A DNA stretch of 64,000 bases. Source: QKTW01 sp052161885. Lineage in GTDB: Bacteria > Bacteroidota > Bacteroidia > Chitinophagales > Chitinophagaceae. Under the pieces are notes generated by a model. It was not told the DNA's origin. It did not search any database and worked only from the letters and a program-made list of their open reading frames with translations. Positions 46,286 to 54,023 of the stretch are shown one piece after another. The position numbers were made by a program, and so were the translations under genes. The DNA is taken from contig CP197396.1 of assembly GCA_052161885.1 (NCBI GenBank), positions 744,001 to 808,000 of the forward strand. The letters run 5' to 3'. The number at the start of each line of letters is the position of its first letter. Position 1 is the first letter of the stretch.

Positions 46286-46876
46286 TTAATCGCATATCGT
46301 TCTATAAAAATATTTTATTGTACTTTTCTTCAATCCATCCTTACGCGAGTTTGTTAATTGTAGTGGATTGCTGTATGAAATTAAAAATATCTGAGGCTGA
46401 GGGCGTGGATATTCAGATATAAGACATTTAGACTCTTTTATAATCATTTCATCTGATAATGGCTTTTGAAAAAAGTAAATTACGGCATTCGCTTTATAGG
46501 ATACGCAAATCGTATCTCTATTCCCTTTTTCATAAATAAAATCACTTTCAACCTTATCATATACATCAGAACTGTCTATATAGACAGTTTTATAGACAAG
46601 ATCTGTGATTAATTTAATCGAATCACTAGTTTTAATGAGTGCATCTAATTCATTAATTATTTTCGTTTTTTTAGTCATTAAATAACATTCATTTATAGAA
46701 GGTATGACCTCACATAAATAGAGATACCCGTACTTGTGCCCATCAATTAAAATTTGCTTTGAGTACGAAGAATAAACTCCTTCCCTAACTTTAACATAAG
46801 TGTCAAAAACGGTAACGTCTTTTTGGGATAATAAAGGTGACAAAAAGGCAGTCAAATAATAAAAAAAATATTTCAT
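46286..46876 (-). CDS. immunity protein of cassette D
   Basis: A 196-residue protein with a likely signal peptide (MKYFFYYLTAFLSPLLSQ). The remainder is mixed alpha/beta and matches no family I know. Its place directly after a metallopeptidase toxin frame marks it as the cognate immunity protein, probably an inhibitor in the periplasm. Its low GC relative to flanking housekeeping genes is typical for polymorphic-toxin tips and immunity genes. Confidence 0.68.
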   Translation of the reverse strand: MKYFFYYLTAFLSPLLSQKDVTVFDTYVKVREGVYSSYSKQILIDGHKYGYLYLCEVIPSINECYLMTKKTKIINELDALIKTSDSIKLITDLVYKTVYIDSSDVYDKVESDFIYEKGNRDTICVSYKANAVIYFFQKPLSDEMIIKESKCLISEYPRPQPQIFLISYSNPLQLTNSRKDGLKKSTIKYFYRTICD

Positions 46877-46882
46877 TTAATT

Positions 46883-47019
46883 CTATTTATTTGTATCATT
46901 TTGTTTATCTGTACTAGGAAATTTTTTCACAAACTCAAATTTCTTTTTGCTCTCATTATATACCCTATAAAAATTATCATGAGCACCAACGATTTGTTGA
47001 ATTAAAACGCAATTTTCCT
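46883..47019 (-). pseudogene. possible frameshifted C-terminal tail of toxin D
   Basis: Past the stop of the cassette D toxin a second frame, overlapping its last codons, runs about 50 codons (ISKSVKENCVLIQQIVGAHD ... NFYRVYNESKKKFEFVKKF) and stops 6 bases before the immunity ATG. It has no start of its own. A one- or two-base shift near the toxin's end would fuse it to the toxin, suggesting the toxin once ended here. Confidence 0.45.
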
Positions 47020-48114
47020 TTACCGATTTAGATATTCTATTGCATCTTTAACAATATTAACAATATCTTTTTCAATAACCTGCCTATTCCCTAGGTCATA
47101 ACTAGATATACTGCTATGTCCTGCTTGATCTTTATATTGATTATGTCCCAATCCCAAAACGTGCCCTAATTCATGAGACAATCCCATTCCATTGTGTTTT
47201 GCTTGAGGAAGGTTTAAAAACAGATCGTTTTGTCCTGAACCATCTATTGCTGTTGAATATTCTGATTTGTGTCCGCGAAGATCATTTAATACATACAGCA
47301 TATCTGATGCGGCATCCTGGCGGCGAGCCTCAAAGGCTTCTTTATAATTCTTATGACTTATAATATTTACATTTACAGTCCAACATTCTCCATCAATTTC
47401 TACTTGAGTAGAGCCCTTTATTTTATAACTGCCATCCGATTCTAATTCCACCTTCGCATTTTTTTCCCAATCTTCAGTCATTACTAAACCATCCATAGCT
47501 CTTTTTAATCCTTCTGAATTAGTTGAATAATGGAGGTTTGCGGTAACAGTAACGGTATGTTCTTGTTTATTTACCTCTTGAGTAGAGTTATCGCCTAATT
47601 TATCGGAGAAAGATATTGGGTTATTTGAATAAGTTGCATAGGGGCTTTCCCATGTTTTCTTGACAGGATCTAAATTCCACCTTCTGCCCAATCTCGTATC
47701 ATACTCCCAATACAAAGCCGTATTGTGATTCCCCATTCCTGCTATCTCATTCGTCTTCATCTGGCCATTATATCCAAACTCATAATTATCCTTGCCGCCA
47801 TTGCATATCTGCGTTACTACCGTCTGGGGCGAAGTTGTTGGTTTCTTAATGCTCCAGGTGGTCAGCGTCAGTGTTGCTCTCGGATTGCCCAGTACTACCT
47901 TCGTCAGCTTCAGGGTTACATTGTTTGTATGCGGTGCAAAATCAACAGCATAATCCCCTATATGATCTATTACCAGGCTGGTGAGCTCCGTTTCCCTTTC
48001 ATCTACCGTTTCTGTGAGCGACATGCGGAACGGCACATCCCTGAAATCCGTTACACTAAAGTTAAGCGTATTTGTAACATCCGCAATATACAGACTCGTA
48101 GAAATGAATAACAT
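47020..48114 (-). CDS. orphan RHS cassette D: core plus metzincin-type metallopeptidase toxin
   Basis: A 364-residue frame. Residues 10-125 are the conserved core (TNTLNFSVTDFRDVPFRMSL ... NYEFGYNGQMKTNEIAGMGN), then the RHS end motif EYDTRLGRRWNLDP, then a toxin of about 210 residues. It holds GLSHELGHVLGLGHNQ, the HExxHxxGxxH zinc site of metzincin peptidases. TVTVTANLHYS and EIDGECWTVNVNI precede it as in cassette A. The ATG at MLFISTSLYIADV is used; a TTG lies seven codons upstream. Without the RHS shell it is probably silent unless recombined. Confidence 0.82.
   Translation of the reverse strand: MLFISTSLYIADVTNTLNFSVTDFRDVPFRMSLTETVDERETELTSLVIDHIGDYAVDFAPHTNNVTLKLTKVVLGNPRATLTLTTWSIKKPTTSPQTVVTQICNGGKDNYEFGYNGQMKTNEIAGMGNHNTALYWEYDTRLGRRWNLDPVKKTWESPYATYSNNPISFSDKLGDNSTQEVNKQEHTVTVTANLHYSTNSEGLKRAMDGLVMTEDWEKNAKVELESDGSYKIKGSTQVEIDGECWTVNVNIISHKNYKEAFEARRQDAASDMLYVLNDLRGHKSEYSTAIDGSGQNDLFLNLPQAKHNGMGLSHELGHVLGLGHNQYKDQAGHSSISSYDLGNRQVIEKDIVNIVKDAIEYLNR
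47731..48078 (-). repeat. RHS core repeat, copy 5 (cassette D)
   Basis: A complete core copy. Near-identity with cassette A extends upstream through the leader and the Flavo-1-like element. Confidence 0.85.
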
Positions 48115-48150
48115 CAGATGTTTGTAGCAAAGCAATTGCTTCTTTATTTG

Positions 48151-48216
48151 GCTTCTGTCCCGCTGTACGCTATTACTCCTCGCTGCACTGCGGGGTAACC
48201 GCTGCCATCGGGGCTA
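48151..48216 (-). ncRNA. Flavo-1-like structured element, copy 3
   Basis: A full copy lying about 37 bases upstream of the cassette D start. It is nearly identical to copy 4 upstream of cassette A, including the flanking leader. Confidence 0.48.
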
Positions 48217-48297
48217 TGAGTTGTGGGGCTGCAATGCTATAGAGCTATTATATCATGCGGGCTTTAAACACAAATATTTTAAGTGCGGGAATAACAA

Positions 48298-48327
48298 AAG
48301 CCCGGAACGTTCACATGCTCCGGGCTT
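48298..48327 (-). terminator. intercassette terminator, class I
   Basis: AAGCCCGGA pairs with TCCGGGCTT and is followed by TTTGTT on the minus strand, downstream of the cassette C immunity gene. Confidence 0.78.
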
Positions 48328-48406
48328 ATTCTTTAATACAACCCCGTAATCACTTACAGGGTTGCTATTATTTTATCTGATGTTTAAACAAGCTACGTAT
48401 GGAACA

Positions 48407-48907
48407 CTATCGGGCTAAAATAAAATTGCCATTGTCAAAATGATAAACAGTTTTTTTTTCACCAAAATAATCAACAATTTCAAATACCCCGTCTTTGTTC
48501 ACATCTTTAATGAAGGCCCTTTTAAAATTATCTCGTGTAACATGCCAAAGATTATCGCTATACCATATAATAATATTACTCTTTGCTCCATAGGTAGACC
48601 CCTTGTCATAAGTCGAAATTACATATTCTTTATATGCTCCATTTGAAAGATTACAAAAACCAGTTAGTTTCTTATCTATGTCCGAAAACATCACGGCAGC
48701 AGTTCCATATACGTAGTTTTTCTTGTCAAAGGTCTCAATAAAAAGGTTGTAGAGAGAATCTTGATATATGTGTAGTTTAAATAAAAACTTGCCATCATCT
48801 CCAACATCTGACCACTCATTTAGCTTTTGCTTTGATAAAGAATCTTGAGCAAAGAGTTTTTCGGAGCATAATATCAACACCGAATAGTATAATAAATACT
48901 TGTACAT
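48407..48907 (-). CDS. immunity protein of cassette C, secreted
   Basis: A 166-residue protein with a signal peptide (MYKYLLYYSVLILCSEKLFA, cleavage near AQ). KDVNKDGVFEIVDYFGEKKT is a calcium-loop/FG-GAP-like repeat; the rest is beta-rich and unfamiliar. It starts two bases after the SleB-like toxin frame, so it should block that enzyme. A periplasmic place suits a cell-wall-degrading toxin. Confidence 0.72.
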   Translation of the reverse strand: MYKYLLYYSVLILCSEKLFAQDSLSKQKLNEWSDVGDDGKFLFKLHIYQDSLYNLFIETFDKKNYVYGTAAVMFSDIDKKLTGFCNLSNGAYKEYVISTYDKGSTYGAKSNIIIWYSDNLWHVTRDNFKRAFIKDVNKDGVFEIVDYFGEKKTVYHFDNGNFILAR

Positions 48908-48909
48908 AA

Positions 48910-49854
48910 TTATTGTTTTTGAAGTGTTATAATGCCAGGTCTTGTTCCAGGTACATTAACAACCTTTTTTGCGTTATACCAAGATGGGTGAGATCCTGGG
49001 GGCTTCATCGAATTTGGACTAAAAAAGAATATAGCACCGCCTGTGATATTACTCAGATTGTTGTGAACTTTAAATGCTCCTGTAACAGCATTTCTCCATG
49101 ACTTTGCATCGAAAATGTTTGCATTAGCATAGTTATAAGGATTATCAAAAACGGCTCTGTTCCGATCAGAATAAGAACTATATTGAGATGGCGAAGAGTA
49201 TGCATCAAGATACGAATTTGCCCCTCGATAATGCTGAAGTGATCTATTTCGAGTTGCATCTTGTCCGGCTTCTATTTCTTTTCCATTTCCATTCCTGAAT
49301 TCAGCATAGCCAATCCTTGCCAGTACTCCCACATCACTATTTAAGTCTAACACAGTTGTGTGCACGTTGTGCTCGTTATTTAAATAATTTTCTAAAGAGT
49401 TTTCATAATCTTGGGCAGAGTTTTCTTTCTTTTGTTGAGATTTCAATTTCATTGTCATTACATGCGGGTTGTTACTTTGTTCCTTTAGCGTATTCCCGTC
49501 ATCAGCCGTGCCTCTCCATTTTGCTTTCTCAAAATCTCCATCATTTATGAATCTATCTCCTAAACTATTGCCCCCATTTACAGTTCCAAGATATTTTCCA
49601 TCATTATTAGAATAGTAATTCGTAGTATCTCCGTTTAAATCAGCATAAACAATGGGATTATTTGCTAAAACAGAGTAATAACTTAAACCAACAGTTGGCT
49701 TCGGATCCAGATTCCACCTTCTACCCAACCTCGTATCATACTCCCAGAACTCAGCAGTGTTGTGATTCCCCATTCCTGCTATCTCATTAGTCTTCATCTG
49801 ACCGTTATACCCAAACTCATAATTATCCTTACCACCATTGCATATCTGTGTCAC
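48910..49854 (-). CDS. orphan RHS cassette C: SleB-like cell-wall hydrolase toxin, 5'-truncated
   Basis: A 314-residue frame. The frame is open from 50022 but has no ATG; its core begins abruptly at SLVIDHIGDYAVDF, so about 20 core residues and the leader were lost. After NGQMKTNEIAGMGN and YDTRLGRRWNLDP comes a toxin whose end, LARIGYAEFRNGNGKEIEAG ... NITGGAIFFFSP ... SHPSWYN, follows the SleB/cell-wall hydrolase pattern (A...YAE.RGE...GQ.AV...NR ... TGGA.....P ... PW). The glutamate in GYAEFRNG would be catalytic. The GTG at 49854 is only a possible start. Confidence 0.72.
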   Translation of the reverse strand: MTQICNGGKDNYEFGYNGQMKTNEIAGMGNHNTAEFWEYDTRLGRRWNLDPKPTVGLSYYSVLANNPIVYADLNGDTTNYYSNNDGKYLGTVNGGNSLGDRFINDGDFEKAKWRGTADDGNTLKEQSNNPHVMTMKLKSQQKKENSAQDYENSLENYLNNEHNVHTTVLDLNSDVGVLARIGYAEFRNGNGKEIEAGQDATRNRSLQHYRGANSYLDAYSSPSQYSSYSDRNRAVFDNPYNYANANIFDAKSWRNAVTGAFKVHNNLSNITGGAIFFFSPNSMKPPGSHPSWYNAKKVVNVPGTRPGIITLQKQ

Positions 49855-50017
49855 TACCGTCTGGGGCGAAGTTGTCGGTTTCTTAATGCTCCAGGTGGTT
49901 AGTGTCAGTGTTGCTCTCGGATTGCCCAGTACTACCTTCGTCAGCTTCAGGGTTACATTGTTTGTATGCGGTGCAAAATCAACAGCATAATCCCCTATAT
50001 GATCTATTACCAGGCTG
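49771..50017 (-). repeat. RHS core repeat, copy 4 (cassette C)
   Basis: Core copy cut at SLVIDHIG; nearly identical in bases to the full-length gene over the remaining part. Confidence 0.85.
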
Positions 50018-50105
50018 TACTGTTATTAATATGAAACAGCCCCATAATCGCTTACAGGGCTATTCTTATTTTCAGATGATGTTTTAACAAGCCACTACTC
50101 TTTCA

Positions 50106-50477
50106 TCATTTACAGCCCGAAGGTAGCTTCTCCCACAACCACGAACTTGTATCTTTCGACGAAAAACATTCTGGCACTTCATAGTGCATTATTATCCTGT
50201 TTTTTTGAGGGTCGGTCTTTATAAATTGAATAAAAACGACGGTGTCTTTTGACCAACTATCCGCGACAGAGGCTGAATAATCGTTTTGAGCATAGTAAAA
50301 CCGATAATATTTTACCCTGCTGTGTGTCCCGTTGCTTTTACTTACTTTATACAACCTACCGATCGTATATACACCATTCAGTTTTACCTGAAAGAAAGAA
50401 AACAATGCATAACCAAGTACACCGCCAATAAAAACGATTAATATTATAAGTCTTACATTAGATTCATTCCTACTCAT
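50106..50477 (-). CDS. orphan membrane immunity-like protein
   Basis: A 123-residue protein with one N-terminal transmembrane helix (about 9-29, LIILIVFIGGVLGYALFSFF) and a periplasmic domain (VYTIGRLYKVSKSNGTHSRV, RFYYAQNDYSASVADSWSKD). I do not recognise the family. It lies 6 bases after the tail of a lost toxin, which makes it an immunity gene retained without its toxin. Confidence 0.65.
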   Translation of the reverse strand: MSRNESNVRLIILIVFIGGVLGYALFSFFQVKLNGVYTIGRLYKVSKSNGTHSRVKYYRFYYAQNDYSASVADSWSKDTVVFIQFIKTDPQKNRIIMHYEVPECFSSKDTSSWLWEKLPSGCK

Positions 50478-50483
50478 AAAAAT

Positions 50484-50628
50484 CTATTTCTGCTTTTGTT
50501 CCTGTTGTTTTGACTGCTCTGCATCCTGATCACGCAACACACCGAAACCTCCTTTGACTTGGTCAATGAACATACCTGTTACTTCATTTATAGCTTTATT
50601 CCTTTTTTCTGTTACAGCAGGCAATACT
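50484..50628 (-). pseudogene. C-terminal remnant of a lost toxin
   Basis: An open frame with no start (KVLPAVTEKRNKAINEVTGM ... DQVKGGFGVLRDQDAEQSKQ, then QEQKQK and a stop) runs into the immunity-like gene after 6 bases. Upstream it is cut off at the end of the DUF922 gene. The Gln/Lys-rich end is like those of the other cassette toxins. The rest of the toxin and the core are deleted. Confidence 0.62.
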
Positions 50629-51198
50629 TTACTTCTTTCTCAATATAACGGTTCCTTTTACCTGCTTATATGCATCCAGGGAATCTAACATCTTCTGCAC
50701 TTTTACATTCCACCGTTTTTGTTCAATGCTATCTACACCATAATTGGTTTCAATATCATATCTTTCTTGTAAAACAAGCTCAGCATTATTTAATTGCTCC
50801 GCCTTTTGCCTAATTTTTTCTTTCGTATTACTATCCCATCCTTTTAAGCTATTATAAAATTTTCTCAACCACCTCGCTTGCAACTCCGCCAAATCAAAAT
50901 GTTTTTGTTCATGATTTAATGAGTATACAGACCTTGTAATTGTCCAAGATTTATTAATAAAGAAATTACAAGGCACTTCATATCTAAGAGTGTCTGCCGA
51001 AAAGGAGTATTTCGAATATATTAAAGATTTAGTCCTTGCAATATTCTTCCCTCTGTCTTTAGGTGGCACTCCCTGAAAATCGTTCCATGTTAATTTCCGT
51101 TCTGACCAGTTTAGCAAAGTATCCTTCGATGTTACTACTTTCTGAGCCTTGGCTATACAGGGTATCAAAATGGCACAAAAAATAATTATTAGTCTCAT
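50629..51198 (-). CDS. DUF922 secreted protein in the immunity position of cassette B
   Basis: A 189-residue protein with a signal peptide (MRLIIIFCAILIPCIAKAQ). WSERKLTWNDFQGVPP and SLNHEQKHFDLAELQARWLR are diagnostic of DUF922, a family with an HExxH-like zinc motif (HEQKH) predicted to be peptidases. It follows the cassette B frame by a few bases, where the other cassettes have their immunity gene. Whether it is an immunity protein, an accessory effector or an unrelated passenger is open. A GTG two codons upstream is an alternative start. Confidence 0.75.
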   Translation of the reverse strand: MRLIIIFCAILIPCIAKAQKVVTSKDTLLNWSERKLTWNDFQGVPPKDRGKNIARTKSLIYSKYSFSADTLRYEVPCNFFINKSWTITRSVYSLNHEQKHFDLAELQARWLRKFYNSLKGWDSNTKEKIRQKAEQLNNAELVLQERYDIETNYGVDSIEQKRWNVKVQKMLDSLDAYKQVKGTVILRKK

Positions 51199-51206
51199 TA
51201 GCACAA

Positions 51207-52388
51207 TTATTTATCATTAGTTATAGTTCCTACGGTACTAATCACAGAATGTACCTTGCCTTCCTGAGTTTCTATCTGCTTAGCATTTACCTTACCCTCT
51301 TTTATTAATAAACCTTTAACCGCATTAGCCCTATCCATCATCAGCTTACCTGCAGTGCTCGGTTGCCCATCTTCTTTAATTTGATCATTCCTTGACGGGA
51401 ACGCCGTATTACCCGACAATGTTATTGTAAGATTGGGGTGTGATTTTAACGCATCTATTACCGGCTGCAGGTTTCTCACGGTTCCAGCCCTGTCGTTTAT
51501 GACACTTGAATTTTCATTAAATGGTACTGATAAATCCATAGTAATAGAATGACCAGGTGTCGGTACTAAGTCATTTGTCGGGTTATCTGGAGTATTTGAT
51601 GGTGTAACATCGTCTGCATGTGGCACTGAGATTATAGGAGTTGAACCCGGAGGTGGTGGGGTTCCCCATCCAGTAGTATGGGTTTTAGAACCTGTTTGAG
51701 CTTCATACGCTACTTGCTGTTCTAATTTATTAGCATATTCTTCGTCCTGTGGATTAAAACCTGCTTTGGCATATACCGCTAACTGACCATCAGCCCCTAT
51801 ATAACCAAACCGGGCATTGTCCCATTGGCTTTTATCTTTATTCAAAACTACCCATCTGTATTCCATATTATCCTTTTGCCCAGTAGATACAATAAACTTC
51901 TCAAGTCCTTCTGCATCCATAGCCCTGATAACATCATTTTCCGCAAAAGCATAAGTACTGTTCCAGGGATATTTACTTGCCAATGGATCCACACTTTGAA
52001 ATCTGCCTAGTCTTGGATTATACCCTCTAAACTTAAAGTCATCGAAATTCCCAATCCCCGCTATCTCATTCGTCTTCATCTGGCCATTATATCCAAACTC
52101 ATAATTATCCTTGCCGCCATTGCATATCTGCGTTACTACCGTCTGGGGCGAAGTTGTTGGTTTCTTAATGCTCCAGGTGGTCAGCGTCAGTGTTGCTCTC
52201 GGATTGCCCAGTATAGTTTTTGTCAGCTTTAGGGTTACATTGTTTGTCTGCGGTGCAAAATCAACAGCATAATCCCCTATATGGTCTATCACCAGGCTGG
52301 TCAGCTCTGTTTCCCTTTCATCTACCGTTTCTGTCAACGACATGCGGAATGGCACATCCCTGAAGTCTGTAACACTAAAGTTAAGCAA
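51207..52388 (-). CDS. orphan RHS cassette B: core plus OmpA-like C-terminal domain
   Basis: A 393-residue frame starting at a TTG where the core is cut (LNFSVTDFRDVPFRMSLTET). The core is intact through NGGKDNYEFGYNGQMKTNEI, then the RHS motif YNPRLGRFQSVDPLASKYPW. The variable part has a Pro/Thr-rich linker (near 245-285) and a final domain (VPFNENSSVINDRAGTVRNL ... IDALKSHPNLTITLSGNTAF ... RANAVKGLLIKEGKVNAKQI) that matches the OmpA-like fold. An OmpA-like tip might bind peptidoglycan or act in an unknown way. There is no natural start, so it is likely a silent donor. Confidence 0.8.
   Translation of the reverse strand: MLNFSVTDFRDVPFRMSLTETVDERETELTSLVIDHIGDYAVDFAPQTNNVTLKLTKTILGNPRATLTLTTWSIKKPTTSPQTVVTQICNGGKDNYEFGYNGQMKTNEIAGIGNFDDFKFRGYNPRLGRFQSVDPLASKYPWNSTYAFAENDVIRAMDAEGLEKFIVSTGQKDNMEYRWVVLNKDKSQWDNARFGYIGADGQLAVYAKAGFNPQDEEYANKLEQQVAYEAQTGSKTHTTGWGTPPPPGSTPIISVPHADDVTPSNTPDNPTNDLVPTPGHSITMDLSVPFNENSSVINDRAGTVRNLQPVIDALKSHPNLTITLSGNTAFPSRNDQIKEDGQPSTAGKLMMDRANAVKGLLIKEGKVNAKQIETQEGKVHSVISTVGTITNDK
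52050..52386 (-). repeat. RHS core repeat, copy 3 (cassette B)
   Basis: Core copy that breaks off at LNFSVTDF, at the same base as cassette E. Confidence 0.85.
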
Positions 52389-52429
52389 AAGGGAAAATGG
52401 GATATACCTCGCTTTATCACAATATTAAA

Positions 52430-52458
52430 AAGCCCCGCAGATTATTTCTGCAGGGCTT
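52430..52458 (-). terminator. intercassette hairpin, class II
   Basis: AAGCCCTGCAG pairs with CTGCGGGGCTT (one mismatch). It lies between the cassette A immunity gene and the cassette B core and is nearly identical to the one at 46156. Confidence 0.68.
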
Positions 52459-52499
52459 TATCTTTTTTATTTCATCAATAGGCTTACAGTATAACCTAC

Positions 52500-52805
52500 C
52501 TATTGACAAATCTCACCACAATTAACAATCTTATTCAAAGTACTATCATATTCTAAAACACGCCAGCAGGTATCATGTCCAGAGATACCATCTGGTGTCC
52601 AAAAAGTTGCCACGATTCTCCCAGAATCATCTGAACGTATCGTCGGATTAAAAGGGGTTAATGCACGTATAAAACGTTCATAGTTTATTGGACGTTGTGT
52701 ATATATATTACAAAAATGCTCTGCATCTGCTCCATTGTATAAAGCAATCTTTTCGTTACACGAAAACAGAAAAAACAATAACAGAAGACTTCTATTTAAG
52801 GTCAT
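52500..52805 (-). CDS. lipoprotein immunity protein of cassette A
   Basis: A 101-residue lipoprotein. The lipobox LFSC ends a short signal peptide (MTLNRSLLLLFFLFSC). The small mature part (about 86 residues, four cysteines including the lipidated one) belongs to no family I know. It overlaps the end of the metallopeptidase toxin by 14 bases, so the two are translationally linked. Lipidation places it in the periplasm, where it should inhibit the peptidase. Confidence 0.75.
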   Translation of the reverse strand: MTLNRSLLLLFFLFSCNEKIALYNGADAEHFCNIYTQRPINYERFIRALTPFNPTIRSDDSGRIVATFWTPDGISGHDTCWRVLEYDSTLNKIVNCGEICQ

Positions 52806-53634
52806 ATGAATTATGTATCTTATTGGTTAACTTCTGATTCTTTCTTTCTTGTTCTGCCTCTTTGATATCTTCACGTGTTACTCTTCTTTCATTTGGATCC
52901 AAAAATCTGTATATGAATTTTTGGTTTATGTATACAAATGGAACAACTTTGATAATAAATCCTCGTGGTGCAATAATTCTTGGTTCAGTAATTTGATAAA
53001 AGCTCAGTTTTTTATTCTTACCATCAAAATCTATTTTATAATCGTCTGACGGATGATTTAGACCTAAACTATGAAAAAACTCATGAACAACGGTAGTTCT
53101 ATTTTTATTCTTCCCTATAACATCCCCAGTTGTAAATATACCGTCATTACCATTTCTCCAGAAGAACGACGTACGGTTATTATCTTCTACGCGTACAAAA
53201 TTATTGGCTAAAGATTTATTCTCGCTCGCTAATTTTTTTGCTTCGTCTTTACTTACGGAAAATAACTTAACGTCGAATTTTACTGTATATTCTTCACCAT
53301 TTATTTCTGTTTTGCCAGTTGCTGTATTTAGTATTTCATCAAAACTTTTTTTAGCATTAGCATATACCTCGTTCATTGTTTTATTATCAATATCCCCATA
53401 CAAATAAATGTTAGCCTTGTATGTTACGGTTTTTGATGCATTGTCAACTACACGTTCAGCAGTATTACCTAAAACGTCATTATGCCAAATAGGGTTGCTT
53501 TCCATAACAGAAAAACTACTTTCCCAAGGATGAATTACCGGATCAACATTCCACCTTCTTGCTGTACGTGTATCATACTCCCAAAACTGAGCCATGTTAT
53601 GATTCCCTACGCCGGCGATTTCATTCGTCTTCAT
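52792..53634 (-). CDS. metzincin-type metallopeptidase toxin of cassette A
   Basis: A 280-residue frame from an internal ATG (MKTNEIAG) in the core; upstream the same frame is closed by a TAG at 53683. The RHS end motif YDTRTARRWNVDP is followed by the toxin. VVHEFFHSLGLNHPSD is HExxHxxGxxH, the metzincin zinc site. TVTYKANIYLYG and INGEEYTVKFDVKLFS correspond to parts of the cassette D toxin, so the two are diverged homologues. After the site come about 95 basic residues ending in a charged helix. The toxin should act in the periplasm, as its immunity protein is a lipoprotein. Confidence 0.82.
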   Translation of the reverse strand: MKTNEIAGVGNHNMAQFWEYDTRTARRWNVDPVIHPWESSFSVMESNPIWHNDVLGNTAERVVDNASKTVTYKANIYLYGDIDNKTMNEVYANAKKSFDEILNTATGKTEINGEEYTVKFDVKLFSVSKDEAKKLASENKSLANNFVRVEDNNRTSFFWRNGNDGIFTTGDVIGKNKNRTTVVHEFFHSLGLNHPSDDYKIDFDGKNKKLSFYQITEPRIIAPRGFIIKVVPFVYINQKFIYRFLDPNERRVTREDIKEAEQERKNQKLTNKIHNSYDLK

Positions 53635-53960
53635 CTGGCCATTATATCCAAACTCATAATTATCCTTGCCACCATTGCATATCTATGTCACTACCGTCTG
53701 GGGCGAAGTTGTTGGTTTCTTAATGCTCCAGGTGGTCAGCGTCAGTGTTGCTCTCGGATTGCCCAGTACTACCTTCGTCAGCTTCAGGGTTACATTGTTT
53801 GTCTGCGGTGCAAAATCAACAGCATAATCCCCTATATGGTCTATCACCAGGCTACTCAGCTCTGTTTCCCTTTCATCTACCGTTTCTGTCAGCGACATAC
53901 GGAAGGGCACATCCCTGAAATCCGTTACACTAAAGTTAAGCGTATTTGTAACATCCGCAA
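53610..53960 (-). repeat. RHS core repeat, copy 2 (cassette A)
   Basis: A complete core copy containing the TAG nonsense codon. Confidence 0.85.
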
Positions 53961-53988
53961 TATACAGACTCGTAGAAATGAATAACAT
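53683..53988 (-). pseudogene. RHS cassette A: core portion ended by a nonsense codon
   Basis: The 5' part of cassette A (MLFISTSLYIADVTNTLNFS ... TTWSIKKPTTSPQTVVT), ended by TAG in place of the CAG codon found in the intact copies. The frame after the stop is the same as that of the toxin, so a single base change separates them. Leader and start are nearly identical to cassette D. A TTG seven codons upstream is also possible. Confidence 0.8.
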
Positions 53989-54023
53989 CAGATGTTTGTA
54001 GCAAAGCAATTGCTTCTTTATTT

